A stretch of 64,000 bases of DNA from JACVRN01 sp036389255 (GTDB lineage: Bacteria > Acidobacteriota > Blastocatellia > Pyrinomonadales > Pyrinomonadaceae): positions 1 to 64,000 of the forward strand of contig DASVQI010000028.1 of the NCBI GenBank assembly GCA_036389255.1, in the 5' to 3' direction. Below are positions 15,513 through 22,822 of this stretch, piece after piece (position 1 is the first letter of the stretch; every line of letters begins with the position of its first letter). Both the position numbers and the translations under genes were made by a program. The notes under the pieces were generated by a model, which saw nothing but the letters and a program-made list of their open reading frames with translations, made no database searches and was not told the origin of the DNA.

Positions 15513-17693
15513 ATGGAGAACAGGCCGACAGAGCTAGCCCCCCTCACCTACTCTACTGCCGCGTCCGGTGACATCCCGGCAGAAGTGCGCCTGCGCCAGT
15601 ACGAAGTCATCATTGAGATGACTACGCAGATATTTACCGCGCAGAGGTTGACTGACAGATTGCTGCTCTCGCTGGAGGCTTTGACTACGGGCCTCGGTTT
15701 CCAGCGTGCCGCCATAGCGCTGATAGACGAGCGGCAGGGAAGCTTGCGTATGCGCGCCGTCGCGGGCTTTGAAGATGACGAAGCGGTAGAGTCTCTTGAG
15801 ATGCCGCTTGATTCAAACGGCCCCGAGGTCAGCATCATACACGAAGGCCGCCCCGCATGGATTCGCATGGACGGCGACGACGCGGCCCGCGCTTTTCTCA
15901 ACCGTCTGGGCAGCCCCACGGAGATTCTCGCGTTTCCCCTCTTCGGAACCTACGAGCCCGCCGACGGGCTTGAGAGAGATGTGGCGCGCGGCCCCCGCAA
16001 TACGCAGAAGTACTGGTCGCCGGAGCCTGCGGCCTGCATCGGCGCCGTCTACGTTGGCGTAGAGCAGAGCAGCATGGACGAGTACACGCTGACGCTCCTG
16101 ACGCGTTACGCGGCGCGTCTCGGCCTCGCCGCAGCCACCGCCATTCAGAACGAGCGCCTCACGAACACCATCAACAAGTTGCAGAGCCAGCGACAGTGGG
16201 TCGAATCCATCATGAAGTCCGTCGCTGACCCCATCGTGTTGACCAATCTGGATAACGAGATTCTGCTACAGAACCGCAGGGCCGAAGAGCTGTTTAGCGG
16301 CGAAGATTCTGCGGGCGAGGGAAAACGCCGCGCGCTCAAGATGAACGACCTGCTCTTTTCCGCTTATCTCTCAAGCGCAGCCGTCTCTTATTCCGACATC
16401 ATTCAGCGCGACATCACGCTCGTTGACCCTATAGAAGGCTCGGACATACATTTCGAGGTCATCTCGACCCCGGCCCTGAATGCTCGCGGCGAGCGCATAG
16501 GCATGGTATCCATCTTCCGCGACGTGACAGACCTGCGCGAAGCTTATGAAGAGCTGGCGCACAACATGTCGCTACTGCAACAGGCCGAAGCCGAAGCGCG
16601 CAGGGAGCGTGACCGGCTCGATTTGATTCTGGAGAACGTAGGCCACCCCGTCGCGGTCTGCGACGCCAACGGGAACTTCACGCTCTTTAACGCGCGCGCG
16701 GAGGTTCTCTTTCAGCAGGCTTCAGACCAGTCTCGTCCCGGCGCTGCCGTCGCCGTTCGCGCCAACGCCGTCAAGCTCACCTCTTTCATCTCCGGCCTCG
16801 CCTCCGATTTCGAGAGGGGGCGGCAGGCGGAGATTGAGTTGATTGACCCCTCTACGGGCGACACGCTGCCCATGGAGATAACGGCCGTGGAGGTGGCGGA
16901 CGAGAAGGGCGAGGTGACGGCTGTCGTCTCCATCCTGCACGACCTGTCCGAGATACGCGAGCTTGAGAGACGCCGGGTCGAGCAGCAGCTTTTCGAGTCG
17001 GAGAAGCTAGCGGCCATAGGGCGGCTGGCGGCTTCCATAGCTCACGAGGTCAACAACCCGCTCGAAGCCATCAAAAACTCTCTATATCTTTTGCAGACGA
17101 GCAAGGACGACGCCTCTACCTCGCGCTTTCTGGATGTGGCGCGCAAGGAGACAGAGCGCGTCTCGCACATTATTCGACAGATGCTCGGATTCGCGCGGCG
17201 CTCCGGCGAGGCCGAGTGGATTAACGTCAACCAGCTTCTGGAAGAGACGCTCGTGCTGGTTGAGAAGAAGCTCAAGCAGTCGGGCGTGCTGGTCGTGCGA
17301 AAGCTGGACGAGAACCTCCCTCGCGTTCGCGCTCGCGCAGACCAGTTAAGACAGGTCTTTCTGAACCTAATCCTGAACGCGCAGCAGGCCATAGACGGCA
17401 GGGGCGAGATTACGCTGAGGACTTCCTACAACGCGCACTCTCTGCAACCGTCCATCTCTGTGGAGATAATGGACACGGGCCACGGCATCAGCGAAGAGGA
17501 GTTGCAGCGCATCTTCGAGCCCTTCTTCTCGACAAGGAAGAAGGGGACGGGCTTAGGGCTCTGGGTAACTCAGGACATTGTGAGACAGCACGGCGGGCGC
17601 ATAGAGGTCACAAGCACAAAGGGCAAGGGGACGACTTTCAACGTCATACTGCTCATCAATTCGCCCATACTCGATGATGACAATAGCCGGTAA
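15513..17693 (+). CDS. Sensor histidine kinase with GAF and two PAS domains
   Basis: The protein has 726 residues and no membrane segment, so it is cytoplasmic. Residues ~30-210 form a GAF-like domain, ~225-340 a PAS domain and ~368-475 a second PAS (GHPVAVCDANGNFTLFNARA). HisKA lies at ~495-560, with phosphoacceptor H511 in ASIAHEVNNPLEAIKNS. HATPase lies at ~600-715, with NLILNAQQAI (N box), DTGHGIS and GTGLGLWV. The family autophosphorylates and passes phosphate to receivers. The likely partner is the receiver-STAS protein, whose start overlaps this gene by 20 bases. The position behind gvpA suggests a link to vesicle control, which is inference. Confidence 0.93.
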   Translation: MENRPTELAPLTYSTAASGDIPAEVRLRQYEVIIEMTTQIFTAQRLTDRLLLSLEALTTGLGFQRAAIALIDERQGSLRMRAVAGFEDDEAVESLEMPLDSNGPEVSIIHEGRPAWIRMDGDDAARAFLNRLGSPTEILAFPLFGTYEPADGLERDVARGPRNTQKYWSPEPAACIGAVYVGVEQSSMDEYTLTLLTRYAARLGLAAATAIQNERLTNTINKLQSQRQWVESIMKSVADPIVLTNLDNEILLQNRRAEELFSGEDSAGEGKRRALKMNDLLFSAYLSSAAVSYSDIIQRDITLVDPIEGSDIHFEVISTPALNARGERIGMVSIFRDVTDLREAYEELAHNMSLLQQAEAEARRERDRLDLILENVGHPVAVCDANGNFTLFNARAEVLFQQASDQSRPGAAVAVRANAVKLTSFISGLASDFERGRQAEIELIDPSTGDTLPMEITAVEVADEKGEVTAVVSILHDLSEIRELERRRVEQQLFESEKLAAIGRLAASIAHEVNNPLEAIKNSLYLLQTSKDDASTSRFLDVARKETERVSHIIRQMLGFARRSGEAEWINVNQLLEETLVLVEKKLKQSGVLVVRKLDENLPRVRARADQLRQVFLNLILNAQQAIDGRGEITLRTSYNAHSLQPSISVEIMDTGHGISEEELQRIFEPFFSTRKKGTGLGLWVTQDIVRQHGGRIEVTSTKGKGTTFNVILLINSPILDDDNSR

Positions 17694-18522
17694 AAACGGA
17701 AGCGCCCCGCAGAGACGTAATGCCTCGCGCATACTCGTTGTTGACGACGAGGACAACGTGCGTATCACTACGGCTGCGATACTTGAGCAGGAAGGCTACG
17801 AGCTTGATACTGCGAGCGACGGCCACGAGGCTCTGGATAAAATCAGGAACGGCGACTTTGACCTTGTGCTGACGGACTTGAAGATGGAGGGGCTGGACGG
17901 CTCGGCCCTCTTGCAGGAGATTTGCTCGAAGCATCCCAACGTGGTGACGGTAGTGCTGACGGGCTACGCATCAATAGAGTCGTCCATAGATGCCTTGCGC
18001 TGCGGTGTCTACGATTATCTGGTGAAGCCCTGCGTGGTGGACGACCTGAAGCTGACGGTCAAGCGTGCGCTTGAGCACAAGCAGCAGCGCACGCACATCA
18101 GCGAGCTTTCCAGCCCCGTGGTCGAAATCTGGGACAGGATACTGCTTCTGCCCGTCGTCGGCGCGCTCGATGACGCGCGTGCGGCGCAGATGTCGGGCAC
18201 CATGCTTGAGACGACGCGGCGCACAGGCGCAGAAGTCGTAATCATAGACATCACAGGCTGCACAGTGATGGACACGCACGTCGCGGCGCATCTCATCAAC
18301 GCTGTGCATTCGGCAAAACTGCTGGGCGCGCATGCCATCATTACGGGCGTGAGCGGTATGGTTGCCGCCAGTCTGGTAGCGCTCGGCGTAGAGCTTGAAG
18401 GCATAACTACACGTCGCCGCCTCGCGGACGGCCTTCGCACGGCCTTCGAACGTCTCAACGTCACCGTAAGCTCCAGACAAAAGCAGGCAGAAGGACGCGC
18501 TTCCCTGAACGGAAAGACATGA
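17674..18522 (+). CDS. Receiver-STAS fusion protein (response regulator with RsbR-like STAS output)
   Basis: The protein has 282 residues. Residues ~18-135 form a receiver with phosphoacceptor D68 (LVLTDLKM), T96 and K118 (VKPC). Residues ~147-258 form a STAS domain of the RsbR type (SSPVVEIWDRILLLPVVGAL, then DITGCTVMDTHVAAHLINAV). T201 aligns with the phospho-Thr171 of RsbRA. The Thr205 position appears to be S233. RsbR-type STAS proteins build stressosomes and bind RsbT kinases. Here the usual sensor is replaced by a receiver, so a two-component signal may feed partner switching. No RsbT or RsbU partner is in the window. Its start overlaps the kinase stop by 20 bases. Confidence 0.88.
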   Translation: MMTIAGKNGSAPQRRNASRILVVDDEDNVRITTAAILEQEGYELDTASDGHEALDKIRNGDFDLVLTDLKMEGLDGSALLQEICSKHPNVVTVVLTGYASIESSIDALRCGVYDYLVKPCVVDDLKLTVKRALEHKQQRTHISELSSPVVEIWDRILLLPVVGALDDARAAQMSGTMLETTRRTGAEVVIIDITGCTVMDTHVAAHLINAVHSAKLLGAHAIITGVSGMVAASLVALGVELEGITTRRRLADGLRTAFERLNVTVSSRQKQAEGRASLNGKT

Positions 18523-18530
18523 AAAGCAGG

Positions 18531-18612
18531 GACAAGCGGTAAGCGGCGAGTGACAAGATAAAAGCTTCTTCTTCTTGCTCGTCGCTCATCACTTGTCACT
18601 TATCACTCTTCT
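18531..18612. repeat. Heptad-repeat hairpin cassette with TTCTTCTTCTTG loop
   Basis: GACAAGCGGTAAGCGGCGAG and TGACAAGAT pair with TCGTCGCTCATCACTTGTCA and CTTATCAC around AAAAGCTTCTTCTTCTTG. The loop recurs as AGAGCTTCTTCTTCTTGC in the cassette at 55266-55330. It ends at CTCTT-ATG of the hybrid kinase with no Shine-Dalgarno in between. Confidence 0.75.
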
Positions 18613-18615
18613 CTT

Positions 18616-20274
18616 ATGGCTCTATTTTCTACCGTCAATATGGATGATGCCCCGGCGGGTGGAATCGGTTTCGATTCGGCTACGTCTACGGGCGCGCGCC
18701 TGCTGGTGGTTGACGACGAGGAGAGCGTGGCTCTGACCGTCAGCGAAGTCCTCAGGCAGGAGGGCTTTCGTGTCGAGACGGCTTCGAGCGGCAGCGAGGC
18801 CGTCAAGCTTCTGGATGTTGCGGAGTACGATTTGGTCTTGACAGACCTGCACATGGAGGGGGGCGACGGCATCTCCGTCCTGTCGGAGATTCAACAGCGC
18901 TCGCCGCTCACCATCTCCATAGTCCTGACGGGCTTCGCTTCGGTCGAGACGGCCATCTCCGCCATGCGTAGCGGCGCTTACGATTACCTCGTCAAACCCT
19001 GCAACATAGAAGACCTGAAGCACACAGTTAAGCGCGGCGTCGAGCATCGCCTGTTGATGCTCAGGGAGCGAGAGGCGCGTGCGCGCCTTGAAGAGTTCAA
19101 CCGCGAGTTGCAGAAGCGTGTGGAAGAGAGAACCATAGAGCTTGTGCGCCGCAACGAAGAGCTGGCCGAAGCCAACCGGGCCAAGGACATCTTCCTAGCC
19201 ACGCTCTCGCACGAGCTGCGCACGCCCCTGACCCCCGTGCTCGGCTGGGTCAACCTGCTCAAGACGGGCGGGCTGGACAAGTCCGGCACGATGCAGGCGC
19301 TCGATACCATAGAGCGCAACGCGCGGCTACAGGCGCGGCTCGTGGACGACCTGCTGGACATCTCTCGCATAGTCACCGGCAAATTGCAGTTCGAGCGAGA
19401 GCCTGTGGACTTGAACGTGATAGTGCGCTCCGCCGCCAACACCATGCGCGGGCAGGCAGAGCAGCGCGGCGTGGAGATAACGAGTAATCTTCCGCCCGTC
19501 TCGCTCGTAGTGCAGGGCTCGCCCGTGCGCTTGGAGCAGATTGTCCTCAACCTGCTCTCGAACGCGGTCAAGTTCACGGAGCCGGGCGGGCGCGTCACTA
19601 TGAGCGTGCAGGCAACCGATGGGCAGGCCAGCGTGATAGTAGAAGACACGGGCATAGGCATTGCGCCCGAATTTCTGCCGCACGTCTTTGAAAGCTTTCG
19701 GCAGGCTGACGGCTCTACCACTCGGCAGCACGGAGGATTGGGGCTTGGGCTTGCGATTGTGCGCGCACTGGCAAGGATGCACGACGGCCATGTGCGCGCC
19801 GAATCCGACGGCATAGGGAAAGGCGCTCGTTTCATCCTCACGCTCCCGTGCGAAGTCGAGAGCTGCGGACAGCCGGAGGTGCGCGCCTACGAAGCGCCCC
19901 ATTCGGAGCTCAAGTCCGTCCTGGTGGTGGAAGATTCACCCGACACGCTTCTGCTCTTGAACGTGCTCTTTGAGAATCGCGGCTGTCGTGTGCTGACGGC
20001 TGAAAGCGCCTCCGAAGCCCTTGAGATTGCCGAGCGCGAAACGCCTGACATAATCATCTCCGACATAGGCATGCCTGAGATGAGCGGCTACGAGCTTCTC
20101 AAGAGCCTGCGTCGTCTGCCGGGCATGGCCAACATCCCCGCGCTGGCCATCACAGGCTACGCCACTGAAGAAGACCGCCAGCGAGCCTTACACGCAGGCT
20201 TCACCGCGCACATAGCCAAACCCGTTGACCCCGATGAGCTGTTCGCGCTGGTTCAGAAACTCACCACCAAGTAG
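18616..20274 (+). CDS. Receiver-histidine kinase-receiver hybrid
   Basis: The protein has 552 residues and is cytoplasmic. The N-terminal receiver (~28-142) has D77 (LVLTDLHM) and K128 (VKPC) and closely resembles the receiver of the preceding protein. A coiled coil (~150-190) leads to HisKA with H199 (FLATLSHELRTPLTPVLGW). HATPase lies at ~300-415, with NLLSNAVKF, DTGIGIAPEF and GGLGLGLAI. The C-terminal receiver (~432-550) contains IIISDIGMPEMSGYELL. It probably receives and relays phosphate with the two upstream signalling proteins. The TAG stop is the first triplet of a repeat element. Confidence 0.93.
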   Translation: MALFSTVNMDDAPAGGIGFDSATSTGARLLVVDDEESVALTVSEVLRQEGFRVETASSGSEAVKLLDVAEYDLVLTDLHMEGGDGISVLSEIQQRSPLTISIVLTGFASVETAISAMRSGAYDYLVKPCNIEDLKHTVKRGVEHRLLMLREREARARLEEFNRELQKRVEERTIELVRRNEELAEANRAKDIFLATLSHELRTPLTPVLGWVNLLKTGGLDKSGTMQALDTIERNARLQARLVDDLLDISRIVTGKLQFEREPVDLNVIVRSAANTMRGQAEQRGVEITSNLPPVSLVVQGSPVRLEQIVLNLLSNAVKFTEPGGRVTMSVQATDGQASVIVEDTGIGIAPEFLPHVFESFRQADGSTTRQHGGLGLGLAIVRALARMHDGHVRAESDGIGKGARFILTLPCEVESCGQPEVRAYEAPHSELKSVLVVEDSPDTLLLLNVLFENRGCRVLTAESASEALEIAERETPDIIISDIGMPEMSGYELLKSLRRLPGMANIPALAITGYATEEDRQRALHAGFTAHIAKPVDPDELFALVQKLTTK

Positions 20275-20405
20275 TGGGTCAGTTTGAAATCTAAACGAGT
20301 AATTCACCGCAGAGACGCAGAGAGACGCAAGAGGGGGCGCTGAGAAAAGCATTCAACTCTCTGCGCTTATCTCTGCGCCTCTGCGGTGATTGATTTTGAA
20401 ATTTC
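20272..20405. repeat. CGCAGAG-type element, copy 3, with long flanks shared with copy 2
   Basis: It runs from TAGTGGGTCAGTTTGAAATC to GATTTTGAAATTTC. Both outer flanks match the copy at 5526-5669 in inverted orientation: the right flank is exact over ~25 bases and the left flank has ~38 of 41 bases. The palindromic core (GACGCAAGAGGGGGCGC) keeps the same orientation as in that copy. The left edge provides the TAG stop of the hybrid kinase. Confidence 0.87.
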
Positions 20406-20599
20406 GCTACTTCTGAAAGTCACTGACCTGCGTTTAGGGCATAAGATGGCCTGTCTAAGGCTTAGGTTTGCGTAATTAGAGGATAAGACGGCCGTACAAG
20501 CTTCTAGTGGCGCGTGATTAGCCTCTTCGCACGCCAGCGAAGCTTCATCGCTCGTCATCCTAGCTTCATCGCGGGGCGGCGAAGATAGTTCGCGCAGGG

Positions 20600-20656
20600 G
20601 CGAAGCTTCATCGCCCTTGAGCGAAGTAACATCGCTCAAGGGCGATGAAGCTTCGC
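20600..20656. repeat. Perfect 25-bp inverted repeat, 7-base loop
   Basis: The left arm (20600-20624, GCGAAGCTTCATCGCCCTTG then AGCGA) is exactly complementary to the right arm (20632-20656). The loop is AGTAACA. It is too long and GC-balanced, and has no T-run, for a simple terminator. Confidence 0.9.
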
Positions 20657-20671
20657 TCGCCTGCGAAGTTG

Positions 20672-20731
20672 ATAATGATACACTCTTAGCCTCTTCGCTC
20701 GTGAGCGAAGAGGCTAAGAGTGTATCATTAT
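20672..20731. repeat. Perfect 29-bp inverted repeat, 2-base spacer
   Basis: The left arm (20672-20700, starting ATAATGATACACTCTTAGCC) is exactly complementary to the right arm (20703-20731), with GT between them. This makes a near-perfect 60-base palindrome able to form a cruciform or a long RNA hairpin. It lies downstream of both the hybrid kinase and the convergent PHP gene. Confidence 0.93.
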
Positions 20732-20769
20732 AAGGCAATCGCTGAAGATTTTGGCTCAGGGCGGGGAAT

Positions 20770-21996
20770 TTATTCTATGTAAATCGGGTTGGAGATAATC
20801 CAAGGGCGGTCGCGGAAGGAGGCTCCGAGGGCGTCCAAGTAGACTTCCACGCGGTAGACGCCGCGTTCCCTGACTGTGAACTCTTTGCCGAGGGTGTCGG
20901 GCGCTTCCTCTACGGCCTGCCCGTTACGGAAGAGAACTATGCGGCTCTTAACGGGTGTCGTGACCTGAAGGCGCGTGTCGCCTTCCGAGAGGGCCAGCGT
21001 GTCGCCCATGATGGCCGTGGCGTTCCCGCTACGTGCCGAGAGGCGAAAGCCCGTGGCGTCCGCGAGGATGTCGAAGGCTATGTAACAGTGGCCGCGCCCC
21101 AGAGCTTCGAGCAGCGCTTCGGTCGTCAACGCCTGCTCTTTTTCCAGCAGCACGTGGGTTCTGACTACCTGAAAGCTCCTGCCGTACGGGTCGAGTAGAA
21201 TCCCCAAGTATCTCTTGCCGCCCGCGTCCCCAAGATGAAGTCCGACGTTCTGATGAGCGTCGTTCCCGGCTAGAGCCACCAGCCTGCGCGCCCCGCTCAT
21301 ATTCAAATCGTCCCAACGCTTCAGGCTCTCAGCCGGGCGCTCGTAAAATCTCGTGAAGAGCAGATCCGGGTAAGCGCCGTAAGACCACAATCCGTCGAAG
21401 AACATCAGGAGCGGATTGATGCGCCGCGCGTTCGTGTATAGATTGTAGACCTCTATGCCGTTGTAGCCTTCGGCCGATTCCCAACTGCGAAACTCCTGCG
21501 GGTAGGCAAGAAAGAGCAGCCGCCCGTCCAGCTTCTCTTCCGTGATGAAGTCTTGCGTAGGCTTTAATCCTGCGGAGCGCGCGCGAGAGCTTCCGGGCAG
21601 CACCAGGAACCTGTCGCCCGCAGCCGTGCTGGCTTCGTTGCCGTTGATAAAGAGGACGCCTCCCTGCACGCCCTTCAAGGTCATCTCCGCAGTATCAATC
21701 GTGGCCGAAGGATGCTCTGTCATGACCACGAAGCCGAGGCCGTTCTGGCGCGCGGCCTCAACTATCTCCGCGAAGCCGCCTGTGCTGTGGCCGCCCAGAG
21801 AAGAGTGAACGTGTACGACGCCCTTGTAATCCGCGTAGGGGTCTTCGTGCGGGACTGTGCGGCTTGAGTTCAGCTCATGAATCTTTGCGCGAAGCGCGCG
21901 TAGCTGGAATCGCCTGTAGACGAAGGGCGTCTGGGAGAGCAGCAGCAGTCCCAGCAAGAGAAGCGTCCACTTCTTCCACCTCTTCAATCTCTTCAA
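20770..21996 (-). CDS. Membrane-anchored PHP-domain phosphoesterase-like protein
   Basis: The protein has 408 residues. A positively charged start and one membrane helix (~9-24, TLLLLGLLLLSQTPFVY) suggest an inner-membrane anchor or uncleaved signal. The PHP-like domain (~55-270) contains GVVHVHSSLGGHS (metal His pair), VVMTEHPS and AGNDAHQNVGLH. A C-terminal beta-rich domain (~310-405) contains RIVLFRNGQAVEEAP and may be an immunoglobulin-like fold. PHP proteins hydrolyse phosphoesters, but the substrate here is unknown. The TTG start overlaps the TGA of the Dabb gene by four bases. Confidence 0.85.
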   Translation of the reverse strand: MKRLKRWKKWTLLLLGLLLLSQTPFVYRRFQLRALRAKIHELNSSRTVPHEDPYADYKGVVHVHSSLGGHSTGGFAEIVEAARQNGLGFVVMTEHPSATIDTAEMTLKGVQGGVLFINGNEASTAAGDRFLVLPGSSRARSAGLKPTQDFITEEKLDGRLLFLAYPQEFRSWESAEGYNGIEVYNLYTNARRINPLLMFFDGLWSYGAYPDLLFTRFYERPAESLKRWDDLNMSGARRLVALAGNDAHQNVGLHLGDAGGKRYLGILLDPYGRSFQVVRTHVLLEKEQALTTEALLEALGRGHCYIAFDILADATGFRLSARSGNATAIMGDTLALSEGDTRLQVTTPVKSRIVLFRNGQAVEEAPDTLGKEFTVRERGVYRVEVYLDALGASFRDRPWIISNPIYIE

Positions 21997-22289
21997 GTTT
22001 CATCCTCGAAATCAACGGAAGCGATGTTCGCGCTCAAGCTCCTACCGAGCGCCGCCACCTTCTGGTGCTCCGGGTGCTCCGTGTAGCGTCCCAGAGCCTC
22101 CCGGTCGCGGAAGGTTGACACCAGCCCCGTGTCATAGGAGCGTTCCAGATGCAGCACGTCGAAGCCCACGGAGAAGCTTTCTATCTCGGGAATCACTCCG
22201 ACAAGAGAACGAAGGCGCGTCACGTGCTCCTCGCGCTCGCTCTCCGAGACATCCTCTCTATACTTCCAGATGACTATATGAGTTAACAT
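21993..22289 (-). CDS. Dabb (stress-responsive alpha/beta barrel) domain protein
   Basis: The protein has 98 residues from the ATG at 22289 (MLTHIVIWKYREDVSESERE). An in-frame ATG nine codons upstream lies in repeat DNA and is not preferred. The Dabb features are HIVIWKYR, a helix with LRSLVGVIPEIESFSVGFDV, and HPEHQKVAALGRSLSANIASVDFE. These small dimeric ferredoxin-like barrels have varied, mostly unknown roles. It is coupled by a TTGA overlap to the downstream PHP gene. Confidence 0.85.
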   Translation of the reverse strand: MLTHIVIWKYREDVSESEREEHVTRLRSLVGVIPEIESFSVGFDVLHLERSYDTGLVSTFRDREALGRYTEHPEHQKVAALGRSLSANIASVDFEDET

Positions 22290-22350
22290 AATTGACTCAT
22301 TGAATCCCCGGCTCATTGCATCAATGAAAAATGAATCGGCGAATCAATTC
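22290..22350. repeat. Heptad-repeat cassette (TCATTGAATCA type) before the Dabb gene
   Basis: Read on the minus strand, GAATTGATTCGCCGATTCAT and TTTTCATTGATGCAATGAGC are followed by GGATTCAATGAGTCAATT, directly joined to the Dabb ATG. It fills the gap from three bases after the SRPBCC stop to the start codon. Related units recur at 43092-43142 and near 8815. Confidence 0.65.
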
Positions 22351-22352
22351 TT

Positions 22353-22799
22353 TTATCCTTCCGCCCATTTTCGCGTCGCTTCGTGGCGATAGTCGAATAA
22401 GCGTTTGAGACGGCGCTCGACGGCGAAGGGGGTCGCCAGCCGCCCTATGAATCCCAAAGGCGGCTCGTATTCTATGTCGTCTATGAGTCGCGCGCCTAGC
22501 TCGTGCGGCTCAACGATGTGCCTGTGCCGCCAGCTTTTGAAAGGCCCTGTGACCTGTACGTCCTCGAACATGCGCGGCGGGTCGTACGCGGTGTGCAGCG
22601 CCTCCCACCTGACTCTATAAAGCCCGAAAAGCCTTGTCTCGACAATGGTGCGCGTGCCCGCTTCCAGATTCTTAGGAGGCAGCACCACGCGCGCAGTCTC
22701 CCACGGAGGCAGCAGGCGCTCAAGCGCGTCCGGCAGCTCGTGAAAAGCAAAGACCCTCTCAGGCGAAGCCCGTATGATGCTCTCTTTAACGAAGTGCAA
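22353..22799 (-). CDS. SRPBCC (START-like) family protein
   Basis: The protein has 148 residues from a TTG start. It has the typical coenzyme-Q-binding/START pattern: HFVKESIIRASPERVFAFHE at the start, then RVRWEALHTAYDPPRMFEDV, VQVTGPFKSWRHRHIVEP and DDIEYEPPLGFIGRL. The C-terminal helix FAVERRLKRLFDYRHEAT closes the pocket. Such proteins bind hydrophobic ligands or act as cyclase-like enzymes, and the ligand here is unknown. It lies 23 bases downstream of the S9 peptidase and probably shares its transcript. Confidence 0.85.
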   Translation of the reverse strand: MHFVKESIIRASPERVFAFHELPDALERLLPPWETARVVLPPKNLEAGTRTIVETRLFGLYRVRWEALHTAYDPPRMFEDVQVTGPFKSWRHRHIVEPHELGARLIDDIEYEPPLGFIGRLATPFAVERRLKRLFDYRHEATRKWAEG

Positions 22800-22822
22800 G
22801 GCGCTTTGTGTCTCTCCTCTTC

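Larger units (their letters stand above)
20406..20769. other. Non-coding interval with repeated GCGAAGCTTCATCGC motif and two long palindromes
   Basis: No gene is supported. The motif GAAGCTTCATCGC, or its complement, occurs near 20538, 20604 and 20645, with a partial copy at 20561. Two strong inverted repeats (separate entries) lie at 20600-20656 and 20672-20731. A minus-strand frame of 123 codons covers part of it, but its DEAS/SEEA peptide repeats only mirror the DNA repeat. Confidence 0.7.

Noticed and set aside
20367..20738. Minus-strand frame of 123 codons with DEAS/SEEA peptide repeats
   Set aside because: It runs through the palindromes and the CGCAGAG element. The peptide repeats only mirror the DNA repeat. 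It has no ribosome site or family look.
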